Assembly: GCA_031317595.1 (NCBI GenBank)
Contig: JANCMB010000001.1
Location: 2,040,971 to 2,104,970, forward strand
DNA length: 64,000 bases
From: Glutamicibacter sp. PS
Lineage (GTDB): Bacteria; Actinomycetota; Actinomycetes; Actinomycetales; Micrococcaceae
Direction of reading: 5' to 3'
The notes beneath the pieces were generated by a model. That model did not search any database, was not told the origin of the DNA, and saw nothing but the letters and a program-made list of their open reading frames with translations. Positions 46,225-56,400 of the stretch are shown here, piece by piece (within the stretch, counting starts at the first letter, position 1; every line of letters begins with the position of its first letter). Both the position numbers and the translations under genes were made by a program.

Positions 46225-46980
46225 TTAGCCGACCAAGGCCACACGGGCCATTCCAGTGTTGGCGCTGTAGTGGTTCTCAATAATGAAGTTGGCTTGTTCC
46301 GGAAGGTACCGGTCATCGGCGACTTCCAAGACCTTGCCTTGGGCATCTACGGCGGTACGTCTGGCCCGCAAGAGCGGCGAGCCAATGACGACGCCAAGGT
46401 GCTCAGCGTCCACCGCATCGGCTGCGACTGCGTCAATTACGTGACGACCGCTAGCCAAATCGACTCCGCGTTGACGTAGGTACGCATAAATCGATCCGGC
46501 GTCGAGATCCATTTCGAACAGCAGATCGCCCACTTCCCGTAGATAGCGGCTTCGTTCGAGCATTGTCACAACCCCGTCAAGAGACCGCACACGCAGTAAT
46601 TGCACCACCGGATCACCTTCCGCTACGTGCAGGAGGTCCGCGGTCGCCGCGTCGGCCGAGCGCCGGGCGATTTCCACGGTTCGTTGCCCAGGCACTCGCC
46701 CTATAGCGCTGGCCCATTCGCTAAACGACATAAATACCGAGAAAGGTTGTGACGGAACCGCTTTGCAGACAATTGGACGTCGCCCCTGAACGCCGCGTAT
46801 CAGCCCTTCCCGGCGCAAGCTCGCCAGTGCCTGGCGAATGGTGGAACGCGAGACCCCGTATTGTTCGGACAACTGAATCTCGCCGGGGATCATCGAGCCC
46901 TCAGACCAGCGCCCGGAAACGATCTCCTGACGTATATGGTCACTCACTTGTTGATGCATGGGAATGGCAATAGTGGACAT
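46225..46980 (-). CDS. GntR/HutC-type (UTRA) regulator of the phosphonate locus
   Basis: A 251-residue regulator. The winged HTH shows MIPGEIQLSEQYGVSRSTIR and QALASLRREGLIRGVQGRRP, and the C-terminal UTRA domain starts near PFSVFMSFSEWASAIG. It is divergent from the FAD oxidoreductase gene, and the spacer holds TGTACGTACA and TGTTCGAACA. It likely senses a phosphonate or its aldehyde. ATG at 46980 is chosen; ATG at 46992 is close upstream with AGGGG only two bases away. Confidence 0.9.
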   Translation of the reverse strand: MSTIAIPMHQQVSDHIRQEIVSGRWSEGSMIPGEIQLSEQYGVSRSTIRQALASLRREGLIRGVQGRRPIVCKAVPSQPFSVFMSFSEWASAIGRVPGQRTVEIARRSADAATADLLHVAEGDPVVQLLRVRSLDGVVTMLERSRYLREVGDLLFEMDLDAGSIYAYLRQRGVDLASGRHVIDAVAADAVDAEHLGVVIGSPLLRARRTAVDAQGKVLEVADDRYLPEQANFIIENHYSANTGMARVALVG

Positions 46981-47084
46981 GCCTGCCAGCATATCCCCTA
47001 TATTTCGCGAGTTTCTAGGGTCGAGGTAAACCCAGGGTGAACTTTTCGTAGTTCGAGATTACTCAAATGAACCGTAAGTGAACA

Positions 47085-47119
47085 TGTACGTACAACATCC
47101 GATTTGCCTTGTTCGAACA
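47085..47119. promoter_or_regulatory. Paired palindromes TGTNCGNACA, phosphonate operator candidates
   Basis: TGTACGTACA (47085-47094) and TGTTCGAACA (47110-47119) are both perfect ten-base palindromes with the shared form TGTNCGNACA, 25 bases centre to centre, upstream of the FAD oxidoreductase ATG and divergent GntR gene. Confidence 0.6.
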
Positions 47120-47144
47120 GACCTCAGTCGGATTAGATCGAATC

Positions 47145-48326
47145 ATGAACTTCTACGCCACCGCCGTCACCTCGACCGCGCCATCACAAGCCGACGTGCT
47201 GGTCGTCGGGTCGGGCATCATTGGTCTCGCTCACGCAGCTCTGGCCGCCGAGGCCGGTCACCGAGTGATCCTGCTCGAGCGAGATCACCGACCGGTCGGT
47301 GCCTCGGTTCGAAACTTCGGTCACGCCTGCATCACAGCTCAACACGGCGAGATTTACGAACTAGCTCAGGCTTCCCGCCGACACTGGTTGCACTTCTCCG
47401 AACGGGCCGGGTTTTGGGCCTCTCCTACCGGCTCGGTCGTCATTGCCCGAAGTGAAGTGGAGATTCAGGTCCTCCGAGAATTCTCCGCCTCGCGCCCGCA
47501 GGGGCAGGTAAGTCTGCTCAACCGTTCCGAAGTACTCGAGCAACTCAGGTTGCCGGCAGAAACGCCCCTTATCGGTGGAGCTTTCCTGTGCGACGACCTA
47601 CGTGTCGATCCGCGGACCGCCGCCGGATCACTCAACCTCTGGTTGGCCGAGCACCCTCACGTCGAAGTGCTCAACGGGACCGCCGCAACGAACTTTGCTC
47701 CCGGTACGCATCGTCGTCATGCGGTGCACACAACGCGAGGGACATTCGAAGCAGATCAGGTGTTTGTTTGTGTGGGGCACGACGTTGATTATCTATTCCC
47801 GCAGATTGCTAAGGAGCACAACCTCGTTCGGTGCGCACTGCAGATGGTTGCCGCTAAGCCTACCGAACAGGTTGACGTCACTCCGGCGGTACTGACCGGA
47901 ACGTCCATGCTCCGTTACGACGCTTTTAGCCATATGCCTTCCTACCCCCAGTTGCAGCGGGAAATTTCCGCTAACCAGCCCGAGCTTATGCAAATTGGTG
48001 CCAACGTCATGTATACCCAGCGACCCGACGGGACATTCTTACTCGGCGATTCCCACTCATACGCCAGCACTCAGCCGCCTTTTCTGCAGGAGGACATATC
48101 AAACGTGCTCCTGGGCGAACTGGCTAAGGTCTTGCCGGCTACAGAGGCGCCGAGCGAACGCTGGCAGGGCGTCTACGCCTCATCGACGCGTGGCCCGCTG
48201 TTGATACGGGACCTTCGCGACGGACTCACGATTGTCTCCGTCACCAGCGGGATCGGCATGACCATTGGATTCGGACTGGCTGAAGCGAACCTCAAATCCC
48301 GCGTATTCACCCCAAGCCGCTCATAA
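47145..48326 (+). CDS. FAD-dependent oxidoreductase of phosphonate clusters (TIGR03364-like)
   Basis: A 393-residue glycine-oxidase-like flavoprotein. The Rossmann motif is DVLVVGSGIIGLAHAALAAE, AGHRVILLERDHRPVGASVR contains the second strand, and VFVCVGHDVDYLFPQ and SVTSGIGMTIGFGLAEANL close the FAD site. TIGR03364-like flavoenzymes in phosphonate clusters oxidise 2-aminoethylphosphonate or its N-methyl form to phosphonoacetaldehyde, which would feed the PhnX-like enzyme. The ATG at 47145 is chosen over a TTG at 47109, which would put an operator palindrome in the coding part. It leads the phnDCE genes by 37 bases. Confidence 0.86.
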   Translation: MNFYATAVTSTAPSQADVLVVGSGIIGLAHAALAAEAGHRVILLERDHRPVGASVRNFGHACITAQHGEIYELAQASRRHWLHFSERAGFWASPTGSVVIARSEVEIQVLREFSASRPQGQVSLLNRSEVLEQLRLPAETPLIGGAFLCDDLRVDPRTAAGSLNLWLAEHPHVEVLNGTAATNFAPGTHRRHAVHTTRGTFEADQVFVCVGHDVDYLFPQIAKEHNLVRCALQMVAAKPTEQVDVTPAVLTGTSMLRYDAFSHMPSYPQLQREISANQPELMQIGANVMYTQRPDGTFLLGDSHSYASTQPPFLQEDISNVLLGELAKVLPATEAPSERWQGVYASSTRGPLLIRDLRDGLTIVSVTSGIGMTIGFGLAEANLKSRVFTPSRS

Positions 48327-48369
48327 TCCTTCCCACAGCTCGCCATAAACCTCGCAAAGGAACATGTTC

Positions 48370-49293
48370 ATGAAATCCCAAAAAATCCTCACCGGAATGC
48401 TTCTAGCCCTCTCGGCACTCAGCCTCGCCGCCTGCTCGCCTGCTTCTGAGGCAGCTCCGCAAGGGCAAGGAAACAACGATGGTCTCTGCCCGGCTGAAGG
48501 ACTAAGCTTCGGCGTTGAACCATATGAGAACCCGAGCAAATTGGAGCCGGCTTACCGCACCCTAGCTGAGGCTCTGAGCCAAAAACTCAATTGTCCCATT
48601 GAAGTCCAAATCGTCGAGGACTACGCTGCGGAAGTTCTGGCAATGCGAAACGGCAAATTGGACCTCGGACAATTTGGACCTATGGGATACGTCTTTGCCG
48701 ATGGCAAAGCGGGCGCCGAGCCGCTCGTGTCCTTCGGCACCGCGGACGGGGAACTCTCCACCTATACCGGCGGCATTTGGGTTCCCAAGGATTCATCCAT
48801 CCGACGCGTGGAGGACCTGCGCGGTAAAGACCTTGCGCTCGGTTCGGTGGGTTCCACCTCGGGAGATGTGCTGCCCCGTTATGCGCTAGCTAAAGCCGGC
48901 GTCGCAGAAAACGAATTGAACGTCAATTACGCCGGCGGGCACCCCGAAGCATTGCTTGCCCTGACCAACGGCACAGTCGACGCCGCAGAAATCAATTCCC
49001 AGACCTTGGAAACCGCCACCTCCGAAGGAAACTTCACCGTCGAGGATTATCGTCAGATCTGGACCTCCGATCCGATTCCTAATGACCCGATTACGGTGGC
49101 TCCGGATATGGACCCGAAACTCAAGGACGCCATCTCGCAAGCCCTATTAAATCTCGAGCCCGAGACCATTCAGGAGGTTGCGAACTTCCTCGATGTAAAG
49201 CCCGCGGGAAACCTGCAAAAAGTAACTAAGGAGACGTACGCCCCGCTCTTCGACCTAGCGAAAACCATGAAGCTCACCGAGGACGATATCTAA
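48370..49293 (+). CDS. phnD: Phosphonate ABC transporter substrate-binding lipoprotein
   Basis: A 307-residue lipoprotein. The signal peptide and lipobox are MLLALSALSLAACS, with lipidated Cys in LAAC. LSFGVEPYENPSKLEPAYRT, DLGQFGPMGYVFADG and GSVGSTSGDVLPRYALAKAG match the PhnD/phosphite-binding family. It captures phosphonate outside the membrane for PhnC/PhnE. AAAGGA is eight bases from ATG at 48370; the in-frame ATG at 48364 is too near. Its stop overlaps the phnC ATG by one base. Confidence 0.93.
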   Translation: MKSQKILTGMLLALSALSLAACSPASEAAPQGQGNNDGLCPAEGLSFGVEPYENPSKLEPAYRTLAEALSQKLNCPIEVQIVEDYAAEVLAMRNGKLDLGQFGPMGYVFADGKAGAEPLVSFGTADGELSTYTGGIWVPKDSSIRRVEDLRGKDLALGSVGSTSGDVLPRYALAKAGVAENELNVNYAGGHPEALLALTNGTVDAAEINSQTLETATSEGNFTVEDYRQIWTSDPIPNDPITVAPDMDPKLKDAISQALLNLEPETIQEVANFLDVKPAGNLQKVTKETYAPLFDLAKTMKLTEDDI

Positions 49294-50069
49294 TGCGGGC
49301 ACTCGATCAGGATTACCCAATCTTACGCGTTGGTTCGCTGGCCAAATCGTACGGCGATCGCAAAGTGCTCCATGACGTCGACTTTTCCTTACACCGTGGA
49401 GAAGTCGTGGCCTTCCTCGGGGCCAACGGCTCAGGAAAGTCCACCACGCTCAAATGCGTGATGGGACTGGAAACCCCCGATTCCGGTAGTGTCCGTTTAC
49501 ACGGTCGCGATCTGCAAACCCTTTCCGGGCGATCATTGCGTATCGCCCGTAGACCAATCGCCATGGTCTTCCAAAAAATCCACCTAGTTCCGCGACGTAC
49601 TGCGTTAGAGAATGTATGCGCCGGGGCGCTCGGGCGGTTATCCGGTAGTGCGAGTGTTTCTCCGTTGTTCTTCGGACGTGAGTTACAAGAAGAAGCCATG
49701 GCTGCGCTACAACGCGTGGGAATGGCCGACCGCGCCCATGAATTAGCTGGGCGACTGTCTGGCGGTCAAGCTCAACGTGTTGCCGTGGCGAGAGCCCTGT
49801 GCCAACGTGCGGAAGTGCTCTTAGCGGATGAACCAGTTTCCGCGCTGGACCCGGCCGCCGCCGAGGAAGTTATGATTTTGCTGCACGATCTGGCACACGA
49901 GGAGAACTTAGCAGTCGCGGCCGTCTTGCATCAGCCTGACCTTGCCTTGCGCTATGCAGATCGAGCGATTGGACTCCTCAACGGTCGAATCGAGTATTCG
50001 GGGCCGGTCCAAGGCTTAACTAACGGCCTGCGCGAACGTCTCTACTCAGCGAAGGCGGTTGCGGCGTGA
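49293..50069 (+). CDS. phnC: Phosphonate ABC transporter ATP-binding protein
   Basis: A 258-residue ABC ATPase. Walker A is FLGANGSGKSTTLKCVMGLE, the signature is ELAGRLSGGQAQRVAVARAL, and Walker B is AEVLLADEPVSALDP. QxxLVPRRTALENVCAGALG is the Q-loop region of the PhnC type. It powers uptake through PhnE. It overlaps the phnD stop by one base and phnE by four bases. Confidence 0.95.
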   Translation: MRALDQDYPILRVGSLAKSYGDRKVLHDVDFSLHRGEVVAFLGANGSGKSTTLKCVMGLETPDSGSVRLHGRDLQTLSGRSLRIARRPIAMVFQKIHLVPRRTALENVCAGALGRLSGSASVSPLFFGRELQEEAMAALQRVGMADRAHELAGRLSGGQAQRVAVARALCQRAEVLLADEPVSALDPAAAEEVMILLHDLAHEENLAVAAVLHQPDLALRYADRAIGLLNGRIEYSGPVQGLTNGLRERLYSAKAVAA

Positions 50070-50893
50070 GTCAGCAAACATTCGAAATCCGCCGTTCCCA
50101 CGTACCGCCGCGGCCCCGCGCGGTCAGCCGCTGGACCACGGCCGGCATTTCCATCGCTGTCCTCGTGACTCTGCATGTTGTGGCACTTCGCGACACTGGT
50201 TTTAGGATCAGTGAACTGATCGCAGGTGCTGAGGGCATGGGAGCATTCCTGTCTGACGCATTCCCCGCCGATTTTGATTGGGACACGGTTCTGGCCCCGG
50301 CACTAGCTGCCACGGCGACAACCCTTTGGATTGGCCTTCTCGGCACGACGCTGTCAATTCCGGCGGCCCTGTTACTCGCCGTCCTCGGTAGCAGAACAAC
50401 GAGCGGAAACAAGGTGGTCTACCAGCTCGCCCGGGCGCTCCTCTCGTTCTTTCGTGCGGTTCCTGACGTGGTCTTCGCGCTTATCTTCGTCACCGCCGTT
50501 GGACTAGGCCCGTTCGCCGGAGTCTTGGCATTGATCTGCCACAATACGGGTGTTATGGGGAAACTCTGGGCTGAAGCACTGGAAGAGTCCGACCAAGGAC
50601 CGCAACAGGCGCTCGGAACCGCTGGAGCAACTCGGTTGCAACAAGTCATGCATGCGTCCTTGCCCATGGTGACCGGATCCTTTGTAGGTCTGCTCCTTTA
50701 CCGCTTTGACGTCAATGTACGCTCCTCGCTAGTGCTGGGCCTTGTCGGCGCAGGGGGCATCGGTCTTCTTATCAATCAGTCAATTAAGTCTTTCCAGTTC
50801 GATGCGATGGTCACCCAAATTCTCGTGGTACTGGTCCTGATCATTCTCGTTGATCAGCTCTCGGCCTTTATTCGCAAAAGGGTTGCTGTGTAG
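50066..50893 (+). CDS. phnE: Phosphonate ABC transporter permease
   Basis: A 275-residue inner-membrane permease with about six helices. The EAA-type loop is ALEESDQGPQQALGTAGATR followed by LQQVMHASLPMV, and FDVNVRSSLVLGLVGAGGIG is the PhnE signature. GTG at 50066 overlaps the phnC stop. It is the last gene of the phosphonate operon. Confidence 0.94.
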   Translation: MSQQTFEIRRSHVPPRPRAVSRWTTAGISIAVLVTLHVVALRDTGFRISELIAGAEGMGAFLSDAFPADFDWDTVLAPALAATATTLWIGLLGTTLSIPAALLLAVLGSRTTSGNKVVYQLARALLSFFRAVPDVVFALIFVTAVGLGPFAGVLALICHNTGVMGKLWAEALEESDQGPQQALGTAGATRLQQVMHASLPMVTGSFVGLLLYRFDVNVRSSLVLGLVGAGGIGLLINQSIKSFQFDAMVTQILVVLVLIILVDQLSAFIRKRVAV

Positions 50894-50919
50894 GACATAG
50901 CATTCATTTCGCATCGTTT

Positions 50920-50975
50920 CCGCCCGGCTCTTTCGCTAAGGTGTTGCACAGAGCACCAGGACAAGGGCCGGGCGG
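50920..50975. repeat. Inverted repeat upstream of the BrkB-like gene
   Basis: CCGCCCGGC (50920-50928) and GCCGGGCGG (50967-50975) are complementary. The hairpin may end the phnE message or lie in the leader of the next gene. GAGGAGG follows as the ribosome binding site. Confidence 0.5.
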
Positions 50976-50993
50976 CACTGCGAGGAGGCACGT

Positions 50994-52178
50994 ATGAACG
51001 GAACGCAGGCAAACAGTCAGCGACTGCGCGAAGCGCTAGGGTGTTTCCCCCGAGCCTTACGCGAATTCATGCGAGTCGGTGGGCTAGATGCGGCCGCGGC
51101 GCTGTCATACTTTCTGGTCTTAGCAATGTTTCCCGGCTTACTGGCGATGATTTCTTTGCTGTCGCTCGCGGGGGCCAGCGAAGGCGGCTCGCAGTGGATC
51201 ATGGACCTGCTTGAGCGATCCATGTCACCGAACGGTGATCCGTTGCAGGGCGATGCGCAGCAATTGCTCGACACCGCCCGGCAACTACTGGACGGGCTCG
51301 CCTCCGAGGCCAGCGGCACCACGCTCGCTATCCTGATCGGTTCGCTCGGTGCCATCTGGAGTACCTCGGGGTACGTACAAGCATTCTCCCGGGCCATGAA
51401 TCGCATGTACGGAGTACAGGAAGGTCGCCCCTCGTGGAAGCGCCGGCCTCAAATGTTCATGATCACCCTCATGATGATGCTCGTCGCGGTCATCTCGCTG
51501 GTGTTCCTGGTAACCTCGGGTTCGATCGCACGCGGGTTGGGGAGCCTTATTGGCTTGGGCGATAACTTCGTGACCCTGTGGAACTGGGCGAAGCCGCCAA
51601 TCATGCTCGTGATGTTCCTGCTGATTCTGGCGTTGCTGTACTACCTGACACCGAATGTGAAGCGCGAGCGCTTCCGCTGGTTCTCCCCCGGTACGCTGAC
51701 CGCACTAACCACCTTGGTCTTAGCGGTACTCGGCTTCGGTTTTTACCTCACCCGCTTTGCCAGTTATTCAGCCACCTATGGGGCCATCGGTGGCGTCATC
51801 GTCCTCGTCTTGGCCGGGTGGATCAGTAATATCGCACTACTTTACGGGGCCATGGTCGATATCGAATTTGCCCGGTTGCATCAGCTTCGTGCCGGCATTC
51901 CGGCCGCCGAGCACCTGCAGCTCCCGGTGCGTGATGACACGCAGATTCGCAAGCAGGAGTTCGGCGAGCACAAGGACAGAGCCAACGCGCAGAACATCAT
52001 GGTCGAGCACGGCGGAGATCCGCTGATGCAACTGTCTTGGGAAGAGCCGCGTAACTCAGGTAAACGTAAAACACGCTGGCTACCGGTTGCCGTGGCCCTT
52101 GCCGCCGGTTGGGGACTGACTCGGTGGTCGCGGGCCAAACACACGTCTAGGGAGCGCTCACCCGGCGAGCGTGACTAG
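50994..52178 (+). CDS. YihY/virulence factor BrkB family membrane protein
   Basis: A 394-residue protein with six helices in the first 300 residues. DAAAALSYFLVLAMFPGLLA is the family start, TSGYVQAFSRAMNRMYGVQE is a conserved loop, and SYSATYGAIGGVIVLVLAGW a conserved helix. Function is unclear; the old name ribonuclease BN is not correct for this family. A polar tail of about 100 residues, ending with a hydrophobic segment, is added. GGAGG precedes ATG at 50994. Its end overlaps the convergent M50 gene by 21 bases. Confidence 0.9.
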   Translation: MNGTQANSQRLREALGCFPRALREFMRVGGLDAAAALSYFLVLAMFPGLLAMISLLSLAGASEGGSQWIMDLLERSMSPNGDPLQGDAQQLLDTARQLLDGLASEASGTTLAILIGSLGAIWSTSGYVQAFSRAMNRMYGVQEGRPSWKRRPQMFMITLMMMLVAVISLVFLVTSGSIARGLGSLIGLGDNFVTLWNWAKPPIMLVMFLLILALLYYLTPNVKRERFRWFSPGTLTALTTLVLAVLGFGFYLTRFASYSATYGAIGGVIVLVLAGWISNIALLYGAMVDIEFARLHQLRAGIPAAEHLQLPVRDDTQIRKQEFGEHKDRANAQNIMVEHGGDPLMQLSWEEPRNSGKRKTRWLPVAVALAAGWGLTRWSRAKHTSRERSPGERD

Positions 52179-52889
52179 GTGCAGTACACCTAGCACCGCG
52201 CCCCATGCCCCACAGGCGCAGAGGATCATGATCAGCCATAACCAGATCCATGCGTACCCACCGGTCGAGCGCGCTATCAGCACCGCATCGGACTGTTCAC
52301 GATGGTGCCGTCGCCAGAGGTGAACCGACAGAAGCTTCAGCATGTCGCGTAGCCCCGCCAGCAATAGAAAACCGCCCGTGAACAACACCGCAAAAGTGAA
52401 ATACGGGATCGGAGCGAAAAGCAAAATCGCCAGTGCGGCGCCGGCGCTACTGCCACAGACGAGGACGGCTGGAAGATTACGCACGAATATTAAGGCACCG
52501 CAAAAGAGCAATGCGAAGGCCAACAGTGCCCACCCGGAGTAACCGGCCGCAGCCGCCGCAAGTAGCCCCGCAGCGCACCACAAGGGCGCCGGATATCCAG
52601 CAACACCAGAAATGGCCGAAGACCATCCGCGTCGGCCTCGGCTCACCACCTGACCAGAGTGGTCCCACCCCAATTGCAGGCTCGTTACGAAACGACCGGT
52701 AAAAAGCGCGAAAATAACGTGCCCCAGCTCGTGAATCAGCGTGCAGTACATGCCGGTAACCCGCCAGAGCGAACGCGGAAGTACCAGCAGTGTCACTAGG
52801 GCTGCGACGATCACGAGCTGTAGCACCGTCGGGGGCTGCGCGGGCATCTGCCCTAGTCGTTCAAGCAGGTGCGTGAAGAACTCCTCCAT
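52158..52889 (-). CDS. M50 family metallopeptidase-like membrane protein
   Basis: A 243-residue membrane protein with about six helices. LIHELGHVIFALFTGRFVTS holds the HExxH zinc motif near residue 55. SAISGVAGYPAPLWCAAGLL corresponds to a conserved helix with Gly/Pro; the later Asp motif of site-2 proteases is not obvious. It belongs to the actinobacterial M50B-like group of unknown substrate. ATG at 52889 is inferred, because the frame is open 28 codons further without a signal. Confidence 0.82.
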   Translation of the reverse strand: MEEFFTHLLERLGQMPAQPPTVLQLVIVAALVTLLVLPRSLWRVTGMYCTLIHELGHVIFALFTGRFVTSLQLGWDHSGQVVSRGRRGWSSAISGVAGYPAPLWCAAGLLAAAAAGYSGWALLAFALLFCGALIFVRNLPAVLVCGSSAGAALAILLFAPIPYFTFAVLFTGGFLLLAGLRDMLKLLSVHLWRRHHREQSDAVLIARSTGGYAWIWLWLIMILCACGAWGAVLGVLHLVTLAG

Positions 52890-53005
52890 AATCCATTCAT
52901 CTTTCCAGCTCTCGCTGAGCGCCAGAGGTGAGCACGCCGAAGCTTTCGGACAAGCGCCTAAGATGAAGGGCAAGAGTAATTCCCGCCCCGAGTTTAGGAG
53001 TCACC

Positions 53006-53317
53006 ATGGCCCGTATTGCATCGACTGCGCTAGCCGTTACCGGATTGATCGGTGGCTTTGCCACGGCGCGAAGCACGAAGAATCGGCCGCTGGGCGGGGC
53101 CGTGCTTGCCGCGGCCGGAACCGGGGCGTTTGCGATATGGAAGAAGGACGCCGGCGCCGGGCGAGCTAGCTTGCTCACCGTCTGCTACCTCGCAGCCTTC
53201 GGCGGTTCGCACCCCTTGGCCAAGAAAATGGGTGCATGGCCGGCGGTCAATGCCGTGACTGGCGCGGTCGCTGTCTTGTCTCTGTTGCTTGGTGGCAAGC
53301 GTCGCCAGAAAGACTGA
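53006..53317 (+). CDS. Small membrane protein, unknown
   Basis: A 103-residue protein with three or so weakly hydrophobic segments (STALAVTGLIGGFATARS, GAVLAAAGTGAFAIW, VTGAVAVLSLLLGG) and a basic C-terminus. AGGAG lies just before ATG at 53006. It resembles short conserved actinobacterial proteins with no known role. Confidence 0.65.
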   Translation: MARIASTALAVTGLIGGFATARSTKNRPLGGAVLAAAGTGAFAIWKKDAGAGRASLLTVCYLAAFGGSHPLAKKMGAWPAVNAVTGAVAVLSLLLGGKRRQKD

Positions 53318-53401
53318 GCTTCACTGGTCAGTGACAAACAGTCGTTGCCCAATGTTAGGTTGATTCCTGACACTCCGGATCGATGAGAGGCACTGGTCAC
53401 C

Positions 53402-56400
53402 GTGTTTTTTCAGGGACAAAACTTCATTTACTCCCCCAGTGATATCTCGGTAGCCGTAGGTTGCGAATACCAGTGCCTCTACCTGTTGGATGTGAAGCTC
53501 GGACGCCGCGCGAAACCAGACTTCGCAACTGACGAAATGCTCGAGCGCACTGCGGTCCTTGGCGACGCACATGAGCAGCGGGTGCTTGCTCGGCTGCGCG
53601 AACGCTTCGGCGCTTACGATCCGGTCACCGCCACCGGAGTCAAGGAATTTACCGACCGTCCTGAAATGAGCGAGTCCGCGCTTCGGGAAGCCCATGAAGC
53701 GACTATGGAGGTGTTGCGTTCCGGGGCCGACGTGGTCTTTCAGGCAACGTTTTTCGATGGGCTCATGGTGGGATTTGCCGACTTCCTCGTGCGCCAATCC
53801 GACGGCAGCTGGGCGGTGTGGGACACCAAGTTGGCCAGACATGCTCGGGTGTCTGCGCTACTACAACTCGCCGCCTACGCAGACCAGCTGCAGGCCGAGG
53901 GGATCGCTGTGCATCCGGTGGCCAGTCTCGTCCTGGGCGATGACAGCACGAGTGAACACCGAATCGCGGAAATTCTTCCGGTGTTCCACGCACAGCGTCG
54001 CCACTTCTTAGATCTCGTTCGGGCTCACCGGAAAGCTGATCGTCAGGTGCCCTGGGACAGCGACTCGCTGCGCGTGTGCGGGCGCTGCGATTTTTGTGCC
54101 GAACAGGTTGCGGAACACCGCGATCTGCTTCTCGTCGCAGGTATGTCGCTGGCGCAACGTGCGACTCTGCGCAAAGAGGGCATTTTCACGATTGAAGAGC
54201 TCGCCCAGGCCACTGCCACTGCTGGGAGTTCACGCGCCCGTTATGTTGAGCAGGCGCAAATGCAGTTGGGCACCATCGAATACGACGGGGCCGTTGACCA
54301 GGTGCGGTACAAGCTCAAATCCACCGAGAGTATTAAGCGGCTGCCGCACCCCGATGCCGGGGACATCTTCTTCGACTTCGAGGGCGACCCAATGTATCAG
54401 GACCCTCATGACCTCTCGTGGGGTCTGGAATATCTCTTTGGCGTGATCGAGTACGACACCGGGGAACCGGTGTTCCGGCCTTTCTGGGCGCACAACCGCG
54501 CCGAGGAACGCGTGGCTTTCCTAGATTTCGTCGAATACGTCAACGAACGACGACGTCGTTTCCCGCAGATGCACGTCTACCATTACGCACCCTATGAAAA
54601 AACGGCTCTGCGCAAACTTTCGCAAATCCATGTCAGCGCCGAAGACGATATCGATCGGTGGCTTCGCGACGGGCTACTGGTCGATCTCTATGAGACGGTA
54701 CGCCAATCACTGCTGGTCTCGGCTCGTTCCTACTCCATCAAGAAACTTGAGCCGCTCTACATGGGCGAGCACCTGCGGTCAGGAGAGGTCACGGATGCCG
54801 GGGCCTCGGTCGTCGCCTACGCTCACTACAGCGATGCGCTGGCCAACGGCGATTCGCTCCGCGCTCAGCACATCCTGGATTCCATCGCCGATTACAACGA
54901 GTACGACTGCCTGTCGACACTGCGCCTGCGCGACTGGCTGTTGGACTTGATCGGTGGCCCGGAAAACTGCCGCGGGCCTCGAGCCATCGAAGAACCGCTA
55001 CCTAATTCCGAGGCCGAACCAAGCCCAGAAGAACAGCGGCTACATGAGTATTTGAATGCCTTACCGGCAAGCCACCAGTTCAGCGACGATGAGCGCGCTA
55101 TCGCCATGGTGGCGGCCGCCACCGGATATCACCGCCGCGAACGCAAGCAGTATTGGTGGGAGCATTTCGATAGGCTCTCCGCCCCGCTGGACGACTGGAG
55201 CGAGCAGCGCGGGGTCTTCACCGTGAGCAGTGCTCAAATCCTGGAGGATTGGCATAAGGAGACCGAACGCGCCCGCACGTTCACACGCATTACCCGGTTG
55301 CAGGGCACCCTGGCTGAGGGTTCATTGGTAGCGCCAGGGAGCGCATTTTTCGCCATGTTCGCCTCCCCACTGCCCGAAGGTATGGAAAACGAGACCACCG
55401 AACGCGGCGGCGCCTTCAACACCACCGTGCTCAGCATCGGCCAGGGGTATTTGGAGGTTAAGGAAAAAAGTAGCGCGAAGATTCCGACGTACGGAGCGTT
55501 TCCGCTGGCATTAACTCCGCCGAGTCCTATCGCCACCAAAAGCATCGAAGCGGCGCTCAGCGAAATAGCCCAGACGGTCGGCGCGACGGTCCCGGAACTG
55601 CCCCGCAATGCGGCTTTGGATCTCCTGCGCCGGCTTCCTCCGCGATTCAAATCCCTGAGTGAGCCTCCGACCCCTGCGGTGGTCGATGAACTACCGCAGG
55701 TGTATCCAGCGGTCCTGACGGCCGTACGCGACCTTGACCACTCGTATCTGGCGGTACAGGGCCCTCCCGGAACCGGAAAAACCTTCGTCGCCTCGCATGT
55801 GATCAAGGAATTAGTACTAGAGGGCTGGAAGGTCGGGGTGGTGGCCCAATCTCATGCGGTAGTCGAAAACGTACTGATCAAGACGATCGCCGCCGGATTG
55901 CCCCAAGATCTGGTCGCCAAGGAGGTGCCGGTAGAACGCAACGTTCCCTGGCAGACGCGCACGAAGAAGGACGTGGCGGCATTACTCGCCGCCGACGGAG
56001 GCGGATTGATAGGCGGTACCGCCTGGACGCTCACCGGCTCCTCGGTGCCCCGCGCCAGCTTGGACTTGCTAGTCATCGATGAGGCGGGGCAATTCTCCTT
56101 AGCCAATACGCTCGCCGTGGCCGTAGCAGCGCGCAACCTGCTGCTTTTGGGCGATCCACAGCAGCTGCCGCAGGTCACTCAGGGCTCTCACCCACAACCG
56201 GTGGACGAGTCGGCGTTGGGGTGGCTGTCTGCAGGCCATCCCACGTTGCCACCGCATCTGGGCTATTTCCTTGCGAATTCGTGGCGGATGCATCCCGAGC
56301 TCTGTTCCAAGGTCTCGGCGTTGAGCTATGACCGCCAGTTGGGGTCCACTCCGGCCGCTGCTGCCCGTACGTTGCGTGGCCCGAGCGCCGGAGTGCAGAC

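Noticed and set aside
50994-52178. Ribonuclease BN for the YihY/BrkB protein
   Set aside because: It is a membrane protein family; the RNase BN name is an old misassignment.
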